In this document: piece after piece, positions 34,081 through 44,364 of the stretch
Numbering within the stretch: the stretch's first letter is position 1
How the letters are laid out: each line of letters begins with the position of its first letter
Source: Deltaproteobacteria bacterium
GTDB taxonomy: Bacteria > Myxococcota_A > UBA9042 > DTJE01
Direction of reading: 5' to 3'
DNA length: 64,000 nucleotides
Assembly: GCA_029547805.1 (NCBI GenBank)
Contig: JAKPOP010000010.1
Location: forward strand, 744,452-808,451
Notes under the pieces: model-generated
What the model was told of the DNA's origin: nothing
The model's input: only the letters and a program-made list of their open reading frames with translations
Database searches by the model: none
Made by a program: the position numbers and the translations under genes

Positions 34081-34961
34081 ATGAGACTTGGCAGGACGGG
34101 ATGGATCGGGCTGGCGGCGCTGGCGGTGGTGGGCTGCCAGGAGTCCTCCGGGAAGGTGGCGCTGCCGGAGCAGCCCACGGCGGGAGCCGTGGTGGTCGGG
34201 ACCGCCGCCGAGGTGCGGCCGACCGACTCGGGGACCTCCTGGATGAGCGGCACCCTGGAACCCTATCGCCGGAGCACCCTCATGGCCCAGGTGCCAGGGG
34301 TCGTCCAGAAGGTCCTGGCCGCCGAGGGACAGCGGGTCCGGGCCGGAGACCCCCTGGTCGTGATCCGGGACGAGGACTACCAGTTGCGCCTCCGACAGGC
34401 CCAGGCGGGGCTCGAGGCCGCCGAGGCCCAGGCCCGGAACGCGGAACTGCAGTACCGACGCCTGCAGGAACTCCGGAGCCAGGAGGCGGTGCCCCAGAGC
34501 CAACTGGACGTGCTGGAGGCCGGGTGGAAGGCCGCGAAGGCCCAGATCGAGGTGGCCTCGGCGAACCTGGCCCTGGCCCGGAAGGCCCTCCGGGACACGG
34601 TGATCACCGCGCCCTACGACGGCATCGTCGTGCGCCGGATGATCTCCGAGGGCGAGTCGGCCACCGCGATGCCCCCGACGCCGCTGGTGGTGGTCGAGAA
34701 GACGGACCCCCTGGAACTGAAACTGCAGGTCCCCTCCTCCCAGGCGGATCGGGTGGCCGTGGGGACGCCGCTCAAGATCCGGCTTCCGGCCTCGGGACAG
34801 GAGATGGACGCCCAGGTGACCCGACTGGTCCCCTCGGCGAACCCCGGCTCCCGGGCCTTCCTGGCCGTCGTGGAGATCCCCAATCCGGACGGGGCTCTCC
34901 GGGCGGGGGTCTATGGCGAGGCCCGCCTGGCCTCCCCGGACGGGACGGGAGGGACCTCCCG

Positions 34962-34965
<4 letters not shown>
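34081..34965 (+). CDS. RND efflux periplasmic adaptor (membrane-fusion protein)
   Basis: The 294-residue lipoprotein (lipobox LAALAVVGC, Cys about 20) links an inner-membrane RND pump to the outer-membrane channel. It shows the barrel-sandwich start STLMAQVPGVVQKVLAAEGQRVRAGDPLVVI and a short coiled-coil hairpin (QAGLEAAEAQARNAELQYRRLQEL…ASANLALARKALRDTVITAPYDGIVVR). The beta-barrel follows (LVVVEKTDPLELKLQVPSSQ). GGGAGA precedes the ATG. The stop overlaps the permease start (ATGA). No TolC-like gene follows, so the outer-membrane channel must be encoded elsewhere. Confidence 0.93.
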
Positions 34966-38012
<3,047 letters not shown>

Positions 38013-38131
38013 GCCGGATGCCTCCTGCTGGCCATCCCCCGGCCGGACGACGCCCCGGGCGCTGCCTCGGGCAGTTCCGGTTCCCGATCGGGGTCGTGCT
38101 ATCCTCGTCCCGGAACGGACGCGGGTGTCCG

Positions 38132-38857
38132 ATGGACCTCCGGGAATACCAGTTGATGGCCGCCGTCGAGGACCGCCACTTCTGGTTCCTGGGAATGCGG
38201 GCGATCTTCCGGGACGCCTACCGGGCCGCGGGCCTGGGACCCGACTCCGAGGTCCTGGACGTGGGCTGCGCCACCGGCGGCATGATGCGCTTCCTGTCCG
38301 GCGAGGGCCGTTTCACGGGGCTGGACCGCAGCGAGGTGGCCGCCGGGATCGCCCGGCAGCGCACCGGCTGTCCCGTCGTCGTGGGGGATGCCACGGCCAT
38401 GCCCTTCCCGGACGCCCGCTTCGACGGCGTGATGGCGATGGACGTCCTGGAGCACATCGAGGACGACCGGTCGGCCCTCCGGGAGATCCGCCGGGTGCTC
38501 CGGCCCGGGGGTCCGTTCCTGGCCTCGGTCCCCTGCCATCCCTGGCTGTTCTCGACCCATGACCGGGCCCTGCAGCACCTGCGCCGGTATCGCCGCCGAG
38601 AATTCCTGGAACGGCTGGCCGAGGCGGGCTTTTCGCCGGATCGGGTCTCCTGGACCAACTCCCTGCTCTTTCCGCTGGCCGCGGCGAGCCGTCTGGCCCG
38701 ACGGGTCCTCGGAGACCGCCGGGATGGCCGGAGCGACGTGGGACTGGCCGTGGGGCCCGCGAACGACCTGCTCCTCTCGGTGTTCCGACTGGAGCGGGCC
38801 CTGGGTCGCCGGGTCCCGATGCCCTGGGGCCTGAGCCTGCTGGTGGTCTCCCGGTGA
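38132..38857 (+). CDS. Class I SAM-dependent methyltransferase
   Basis: The 241-residue protein is a type-11 methyltransferase. Motif I is VLDVGCATGGMMRFL, the acidic residue of motif II is in GLDRSE, and DATAMPFPDARFDGVMAMDVLEHI and IRRVLRPGGPFLASVPCH follow. The N-terminus 'YQLMAAVEDRHFWFLGMRAIF' is often seen in enzymes acting on quinone- or glycan-type substrates, but the target is unknown. The upstream site is weak (GCGGGTG). A TATCCT box at 38100-38105 could be the -10. It stands between the efflux genes and the PilZ gene. Confidence 0.82.
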   Translation: MDLREYQLMAAVEDRHFWFLGMRAIFRDAYRAAGLGPDSEVLDVGCATGGMMRFLSGEGRFTGLDRSEVAAGIARQRTGCPVVVGDATAMPFPDARFDGVMAMDVLEHIEDDRSALREIRRVLRPGGPFLASVPCHPWLFSTHDRALQHLRRYRRREFLERLAEAGFSPDRVSWTNSLLFPLAAASRLARRVLGDRRDGRSDVGLAVGPANDLLLSVFRLERALGRRVPMPWGLSLLVVSR

Positions 38858-38988
38858 GGGATGGGGGCGTTCGGTCGCGGGCGCAAGCGCATGGGACGGG
38901 GGGTCAGGCACGGGGAAGACCGCCCCGGACTGGTCACCCAGGGCGTTCCGCGCCACAATAGGCCCCCGGTGACGGAGCGAGAGGACCC

Positions 38989-39354
38989 ATGGGCGACGGG
39001 AACTCGGACAAGCGGCAGCATCCCCGCTACCAGACCCGCATCTACGGCGTCTTTGGCCGCGACATCGACCTGGACGAGACCGAGATGCTGATGATGAACA
39101 TGAGCGCCGGCGGGGCGTTCGTGCGCACGGACCAGCCGTCTCCGCCGGGGCAGATCGTCGTCCTGCGGATCTACCTCGACGACACGGACCAGGAACCCCT
39201 CTCGGTGACCGGCGAGGTCGTCTGGTGGCGCGCGCCGGGGCAGGGCAAGGAGCCCGGAATGGGGGTCAAGTTCCAGCGGATCTCCCCTGGCGACGTGGCC
39301 CGCTTCAAGGCCTTCCTGGCCCGGCTCATCGAGCGGGAACTCTTCCAGTCCTGA
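38989..39354 (+). CDS. PilZ-domain protein (c-di-GMP effector)
   Basis: The 121-residue protein is a single PilZ domain. The RxxxR motif is in HPRYQTR (about 12-18) and the second ligand-binding motif NMSAGG is at about 37-42. VTGEVVWW and GMGVKFQRIS are typical of its barrel. Both c-di-GMP motifs are intact. PilZ proteins of this size often act in motility or polysaccharide output in myxobacteria. GAGAGG precedes the ATG by 4 bases. The 131-base gap upstream holds a CACAAT box at about 38953-38958 that might be its -10. Confidence 0.88.
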   Translation: MGDGNSDKRQHPRYQTRIYGVFGRDIDLDETEMLMMNMSAGGAFVRTDQPSPPGQIVVLRIYLDDTDQEPLSVTGEVVWWRAPGQGKEPGMGVKFQRISPGDVARFKAFLARLIERELFQS

Positions 39355-39376
39355 CGGCCCCCCCGAGGCCCTCGGA

Positions 39377-40720
39377 TCACTTGCCGACACAGAAGCGGGA
39401 AAAGACCCGGTCCAGGATCTCCTCGACCAGATGCGTCCCGTCGATCTCCCCCAGGTGCTCCAGAGACCGGCGCAGGGCTGCGGCCGTGACCTCCAGGGGA
39501 CTGGCCTGGGACCAGGCCTCCCAGGCCTCCGCCACGGCGGCCAGGGCATCCCGCAGGGCATCCTGCTGTCGGTCTCCCATCACCACGACCCGGGCCTGGG
39601 CGGCCCGATGAAGCGACTGCTGGGCCATCCGGGTGAGGTGTCCCCGGACCTGGTCCAGGCCGGTGCCCGATCGGGCGGAGGTGTCCACGACCGGCACCTC
39701 CACCGGGGGGATGCGCGCCTGGGGAGGCCCCAGGTCCCGCCGGGTCCGGACCACCAGGTCCAGCCGGTCCGGCATCGGTCCCGGGTCCACCTGCCCGGTC
39801 CCGTCCACCACCCAGACCACGATGTCGGCCTCCCGGGCAGCCTGGAGGGCTCGCCGGATGCCCTCGGCCTCGACCCGCCCCGCCCCCATCTGCCGCAGTC
39901 CCGCGGTGTCCCAGATCCACACCGGAGCCCCGGCCAGGACCATCAGTTCTCCGACCAGGTCCCGGGTCGTCCCGGGCTCGTCGTCCACCAGGGCCCGCGC
40001 CTGACCCAGCAATGCATTGAAGAGACTCGACTTTCCTGCGTTCGGGGCCCCCACCAGGGCCACCCGGACCCCAGCGATGGCCGGGCGCAGGCGCCGGGCC
40101 GAGGCCAGCCAGTCCTCCATGCGGCGCCGGACCTCGTCCAGGGCGTCCCGGGCCGCCTCCAGGTCCGCCACGACGCCGTCCTCCTCCGAGTGGTCCAGCG
40201 CCGCCTCGACCTCCGCCAGCACGTCCAGCAGGGTCTCCTTGACCTCGGCGATCTCCTGGGAGGGTCGGCCCTGGAGGGCCTCCAGGGCCGCATCGACGGC
40301 CGTCGTGGTCCCTGCCTGGGTCATCAGGGAGACGGCCTCGGCCTGCACCAGGTCCAGGCGTCCTGAGGCCAGCGCCCGCCGGGTGAACTCCCCGGGGCGG
40401 GCCGCCCGGGCCCCCGCCTCGAGGCAGGCCGAGAGCACCCCCTGGACCACCAGGGGCCCTCCGTGACAGTGCCACTCGACCGATTCCTCGCCGGTGTAGG
40501 AGGCCTCCGGGGCGAAGAAGACCCCCAGGGCCTCGTCCAGCAGGCGTCCCGTGGCGGGATGCCGGAGACGCACCCGGGTCATGCGGCGCACCGGGGGCGG
40601 ATCTGGCAGGTCCGGGCACAGGCGCCGGGCGACCTCCCAGGATCCCTCGCCCGAGAGGCGCACGATGCCGATGGCGGCGGGGCCGCTCCCGGTGGCGATG
40701 GCCGCGATGACGTCCCTCAT
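39377..40720 (-). CDS. mnmE: tRNA modification GTPase MnmE
   Basis: With MnmG it modifies the wobble uridine of tRNAs (5-carboxymethylaminomethyl group). The 447 residues have the N-terminal folate-binding domain (DVIAAIATGSGPAAIGIVRLSG; SYTGEESVEWHCHGG), the helical domain and a G domain. Its motifs are GAPNAGKSS (G1), GTTRDLV (G2) and DTAG (G3). The G4 position reads VRTRRDL instead of the usual NKxD, an odd feature. The C-terminus FCVGK carries the catalytic Cys of the C(I/V)GK motif. The ATG overlaps the stop of the upstream methyltransferase gene (ATGA). Confidence 0.95.
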   Translation of the reverse strand: MRDVIAAIATGSGPAAIGIVRLSGEGSWEVARRLCPDLPDPPPVRRMTRVRLRHPATGRLLDEALGVFFAPEASYTGEESVEWHCHGGPLVVQGVLSACLEAGARAARPGEFTRRALASGRLDLVQAEAVSLMTQAGTTTAVDAALEALQGRPSQEIAEVKETLLDVLAEVEAALDHSEEDGVVADLEAARDALDEVRRRMEDWLASARRLRPAIAGVRVALVGAPNAGKSSLFNALLGQARALVDDEPGTTRDLVGELMVLAGAPVWIWDTAGLRQMGAGRVEAEGIRRALQAAREADIVVWVVDGTGQVDPGPMPDRLDLVVRTRRDLGPPQARIPPVEVPVVDTSARSGTGLDQVRGHLTRMAQQSLHRAAQARVVVMGDRQQDALRDALAAVAEAWEAWSQASPLEVTAAALRRSLEHLGEIDGTHLVEEILDRVFSRFCVGK

Positions 40721-41790
40721 GGGCCCTCGGCCACGAAGTCGAACCCCTCCGACGGGGCGCCCCGGTAGAGGCGGCCGGTCCGCGGATTCCGAAGCCCCTG
40801 ATCCCCGATTTCGAGCACGCCCTGGTCCTCCGGACAGCGGAACAAGGAGGGAAACGGCTGCCAGGGGAATTCCACCGAGGCCGTCGACCCTTTCCGGGCC
40901 ACCACGCCGAAGGAACTGAAGCGATCCGGCGGCAACCAGGGACCGAAGACCACGGCGTCCAGCCGGTCCAGGACGTCCCGGACTCTCCCGTAGACCTCCG
41001 GAGGCGGCAGCCGTCCCAGCAGGCGCACCGAGAGGTGGTCCCAGAGGGAGAGGGGAGGCGTCGCCAGGAAGCCCCGGGCCTCGATCCGAACCTCGTCGAA
41101 CCCCGCCTGGACCAGGCACTGCCGGATCCCCGCCTGGTCGAAGACCCAGAGGTCCGTGAAGGCCGGGGGGGACCCGGAGGCCCGAAGGGATCGGGGGAGG
41201 CCCCGGAGGCGGCGGCGGATCGAGGCGATGGGCCGCCGGAGCAGCCCCTCGAGCCGCTCGGCCGAGACGGTCGGCTCGTGGGTCAAGAGCAGCACACCCC
41301 CGGGTCGAAGGACCCGGTGGACCTCCCCCAGGAAGGCCAGAACGTCCGGCAGGTGGTGGAGCATCGAGTTGCCCGCCACGCAGTCCACCGATTCCGAGGG
41401 CAGGGGCAGCCGGTGCACGTCGGCCCGGGCCGTCCAGACGCCCTCGATGGCCTCCTCGGCCAGGTGCCGCCGGAGGGCCGCCAGTTGGGCGGCGCTGAGG
41501 TCCACCGAGAGGCACTGGCGAAAGGTCCGGGTCGACATCAGGGCCCGGGTCAGCAGGCCCGATCCGCACCCCACGTCCACCAGCGTGTCCCGGTGGGCCG
41601 GCGGGAGCCATTCCAGGCGGGAATGGACCATCCGGGACCACCAGGCCGCGGGCCGGTGATCGTGACCCTGGCGGTAGGTGTCGTCCAGCGCGGCGTTGGC
41701 CCGGATCACCAGGTCGCGACCCGCATCGTCCAGGCGATAGGGCCCCGCCAGATGCCCCTGGAGCCAGGGCCGGACCGTGTCATTCAACAT
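40717..41790 (-). CDS. SAM-dependent methyltransferase with degenerate Trm112-like tail
   Basis: The 357-residue protein has a class I methyltransferase core (LVDVGCGSGLLTRAL, CLSVDLSAAQL, ADVHRLPLPSESVDCVAGNSMLHHL, EVHRVLRPGGVLLL). Its last ~45 residues (LFRCPEDQGVLEIGDQGLRNPRTGRLYRGAPSEGFDF) resemble a Trm112/YcaR zinc ribbon that has kept only one Cys. GGGAGGG precedes the ATG at 41790 by 8 bases, which rules out the longer frame from 41841. It is coupled to mnmE, but whether it acts on tRNA is unknown. Confidence 0.8.
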   Translation of the reverse strand: MLNDTVRPWLQGHLAGPYRLDDAGRDLVIRANAALDDTYRQGHDHRPAAWWSRMVHSRLEWLPPAHRDTLVDVGCGSGLLTRALMSTRTFRQCLSVDLSAAQLAALRRHLAEEAIEGVWTARADVHRLPLPSESVDCVAGNSMLHHLPDVLAFLGEVHRVLRPGGVLLLTHEPTVSAERLEGLLRRPIASIRRRLRGLPRSLRASGSPPAFTDLWVFDQAGIRQCLVQAGFDEVRIEARGFLATPPLSLWDHLSVRLLGRLPPPEVYGRVRDVLDRLDAVVFGPWLPPDRFSSFGVVARKGSTASVEFPWQPFPSLFRCPEDQGVLEIGDQGLRNPRTGRLYRGAPSEGFDFVAEGP

Positions 41791-41873
41791 CGCGGCGACC
41801 CTCCCGGCGGAGGTTTTCCCCCGTCCCGGACCTCCCGTCAAGGGCCTCCGCCGGTGGGTCCCGATCCCGGACG

Positions 41874-41879
41874 TATAAT
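41874..41879 (+). promoter_or_regulatory. Perfect -10 box upstream of radical SAM gene
   Basis: TATAAT sits 26 bases before the TTG start at 41906, with AGGAGAGG in between. No clear -35 is present at 16-18 bp. Confidence 0.4.
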
Positions 41880-41905
41880 GCCCTCCGAGGCCAGGAGAGG
41901 TCGCC

Positions 41906-43231
41906 TTGGAGACGCGGACCTGCCGGGAGGTGCTGGAGGAGGCCCTGGTCGCATCGGGCTTCTCGGTCCGCCTGCTGCCCCCGGGACCGGGCCTGTCGCT
42001 GGAGGCCGGGACCGGTCCCGAACCGCGGTTCCAGATCGAGGTGATCCCGCCGGGCGTCCTGCCCGGGGAGGCCTTCTACCGGGAGGCCGGCGGCTACCGG
42101 ATCCGCTACCGGCAGGCCCCGGGGGCCGTGCCGTCGGAGGAGGAGCGCGCGCGACTCCTGCGAACGCTGGACGCCCTGCCCGGAAGGATCCGGGCCGCCA
42201 TCCCCCTCGGCGTGGACCTTCCCGGGCATGGCCAGGACTCCCGGGAGACCGGGACGACCCGATGGCTCGAGGTCGGCGGAGGACGCTACCGGGAACTGCT
42301 CCTCCGAGTCGAGTTCCGGTGCAACCAGGCCTGTCCCTTCTGCTTTGTCCGCCTGGGTCCCAGGCGCCTGGAACCCGGGGACCTGCCGGCCCTGCTGGGA
42401 CCGGTCCTCCGGCCCGAGACCGACGAGGTGATGCTGAGCGGTGGAGAGCCCACGATCCATCCCCGGTTCAAGGACCTGCTGAAGGCCCTGAGGGACCTGG
42501 GGGCCAGCCGAATCGGCCTCCAGACCAACGGCGTCCGGTTCGCCGACCCGGATCGGGTCCGGGAGATCCGGGAACTGGGCGTGCAACGACTGCTGGTCAG
42601 TTTCCACTCCCATCGCCCCGAGGTCTACGACCGGATTACCGGGACCCGGGGGCAGTTCCACCGGGCCGTCCAGGGGCTGCGCAACCTGGCCGCCGAGGCC
42701 CCGCCGCTGGCGATCACCGTGAACGTGATGCTGAACCGCCTGAACCTCCCGGACCTGCCGGACCTGGTGGGCTTCGTCGCGGACATCCTGGGGCCGTCCG
42801 ACGACGCGGCCACCTTCTTCCTGACCATGATGAACGAGGTGGGGCACCGGAAGGCCCCGGACCTGGCCGTGTCGCTGGAGGAGATGGGGCCCGCCCTGGA
42901 CCGTGCCCTGGAGGCCTGCCGGGCCCGATCCCGCACCGTGGACCCCTTCCTGGGAGACTGCGCGCCGCCCCCGTGCATCCTCCGGGACCCCACCCCGGTG
43001 CTCCCGGCCCCGAGAGACACCGCCGGCATGACGCCCCGGACCGACATCGACTACCTGGACCCGGGCGCCCCGGTCTCCCCGGCCCCCGACCGGCGGGTCA
43101 AGGCCCGGGACTGCCGGGACTGCCTCCACGACCCGGCCTGCCACGGCATTCCGCCCTCCCTGGCCGCCCGGTTCGGCATTGAAGCGCTCCGTCCCCTGAG
43201 GCCCGGAGCCGGACCCGAGAGCCCCCCTTGA
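41906..43231 (+). CDS. Radical SAM protein with unusual N-terminal domain
   Basis: The 441-residue protein starts at a TTG supported by AGGAGAGG and a TATAAT box. The radical SAM motif CNQACPFC (139-146) and SGGEPTIHP follow an N-terminal ~120-residue region that matches nothing I recognise. After the barrel (TNGVRF, LLVSFHSHRPEVYDRITG, ITVNVMLNRLNLPDL), the C-terminal tail has Cys 403, 406 and 412 (ARDCRDCLHDPACHG) and earlier GDCAPPPC. An auxiliary cluster is therefore possible. The neighbours are the MrfB/MrfA-like genes (start within 45 bases), suggesting one transcript, but the substrate is unknown. Confidence 0.85.
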   Translation: METRTCREVLEEALVASGFSVRLLPPGPGLSLEAGTGPEPRFQIEVIPPGVLPGEAFYREAGGYRIRYRQAPGAVPSEEERARLLRTLDALPGRIRAAIPLGVDLPGHGQDSRETGTTRWLEVGGGRYRELLLRVEFRCNQACPFCFVRLGPRRLEPGDLPALLGPVLRPETDEVMLSGGEPTIHPRFKDLLKALRDLGASRIGLQTNGVRFADPDRVREIRELGVQRLLVSFHSHRPEVYDRITGTRGQFHRAVQGLRNLAAEAPPLAITVNVMLNRLNLPDLPDLVGFVADILGPSDDAATFFLTMMNEVGHRKAPDLAVSLEEMGPALDRALEACRARSRTVDPFLGDCAPPPCILRDPTPVLPAPRDTAGMTPRTDIDYLDPGAPVSPAPDRRVKARDCRDCLHDPACHGIPPSLAARFGIEALRPLRPGAGPESPP

Positions 43232-43275
43232 CCCGTTCCGGGAAGGGTCTGCATGATGCCCCGGGAGGTCCTCCG

Positions 43276-44364
43276 ATGCCGGTGGAACGGAAGGACGAGG
43301 TGGCCCGTCTGCTGCGGCAACGGCTCGAGGCCCTGCGGCAGCGGGACGGGGACCTGTGGAGCCGCAGGCCTCGTGGCCGGGACTCCTGGGGGGTCCCGCC
43401 GCCGCCATCCCCCTCCCCCGACGAGGAAGGGCTGCGGCGGGAATGGCTGCGCCGGGGCCGGGGTCGCCCCTTGGAGGACCTGCTGGGTCCCGGGACCACC
43501 CGGGCGGGACCGGACCTCTGGCGGGTGGAGGAGACCCGGGACTTCCCCAGTCCTCGGGGACGTCCCGAGGCCCTCCGGCGCCGCCTGGGAAGGCTCCTGG
43601 AGGCCGTCCCCGGCATCCGGGACCGCACCGCCGCCCGATTGCGCCAGGCCGGCGTGGAGGACCTGGAGGCACTCCGGGACCATCCCCGATTCGGCCATCA
43701 TGCCCGGACGTTGACCCGACACCAGGACCGTGGGGACGCGGCCTGGCTGACCCGGCGCCTGGCCCGCCGCCTGGGGCCTTCGGCGCCACTGCTCGCGGCG
43801 GTCCCGCTGCTGGGGGACCCGGGGGACCTGTGCGCGCTGGACCTGGAGACCGGAGGGCTGTTCGGGGGCAGCCCCATCGTGGTGGCCGGCACCGCTCGAC
43901 TGTGTGACAACGGGGTCCGGGTCGTGCAGTGGGTCGTCTCGGGTCCCGACGGGGAACCGGCGCTGGTGGAGGCCCTGGCCCGGGAGATGGACCGGACCGG
44001 GGTGATCCTGACCTTCAACGGCCGTTCCTTCGACTGGCCCTGCCTCTGCGGCCGGGCCGCCTACTGGGGAAGACCGTGGCCCTTCGACCCGGCCCACCTG
44101 GACCTGCTGCCGCCGGCCCGGCGGGCCTTCCGGGCGGCGGCCTCCGATGCCCGCCTGTCCACACTGGCCCGAGAGGTCCTGGGCCGGAATCGGGCCGAGG
44201 ACCTCCCGGGGTCCTGGGTGCCCCGGCTCTACCAGGAGTACCTCCGGGACCCGGCAGAGGCCGGGGGGCTCCTGGCGGCGATCGCCTGGCACAACCGGCT
44301 GGACGTGCTGGACACGATGGCCTTGTGGGTCGCCCTGGTCGAGAGGGCCGAGGAGGCCCCGTGA
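43276..44364 (+). CDS. mrfB: RNase H-fold exonuclease of the YprB/MrfB type
   Basis: The 362-residue protein has a C-terminal (about 190-355) DnaQ/RNase H-like domain. Its acidic residues are in CALDLETGGLFGG, TFNGRSFDWP, HLDLLPPAR and HNRLDVLDTM. A characteristic helix reads RLSTLAREVLGRNRAEDLPG. The middle part (about 95-150) includes an HhH-like segment (VPGIRDRTAARLRQAGVEDLEAL). B. subtilis YprB (MrfB) is a 3'-5' exonuclease that works with the helicase YprA in mitomycin C repair. Here the next gene is exactly such a helicase, with overlapping GTGA. The ATG at 43276 is set by GGGAGG 7 bases upstream. Confidence 0.82.
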   Translation: MPVERKDEVARLLRQRLEALRQRDGDLWSRRPRGRDSWGVPPPPSPSPDEEGLRREWLRRGRGRPLEDLLGPGTTRAGPDLWRVEETRDFPSPRGRPEALRRRLGRLLEAVPGIRDRTAARLRQAGVEDLEALRDHPRFGHHARTLTRHQDRGDAAWLTRRLARRLGPSAPLLAAVPLLGDPGDLCALDLETGGLFGGSPIVVAGTARLCDNGVRVVQWVVSGPDGEPALVEALAREMDRTGVILTFNGRSFDWPCLCGRAAYWGRPWPFDPAHLDLLPPARRAFRAAASDARLSTLAREVLGRNRAEDLPGSWVPRLYQEYLRDPAEAGGLLAAIAWHNRLDVLDTMALWVALVERAEEAP

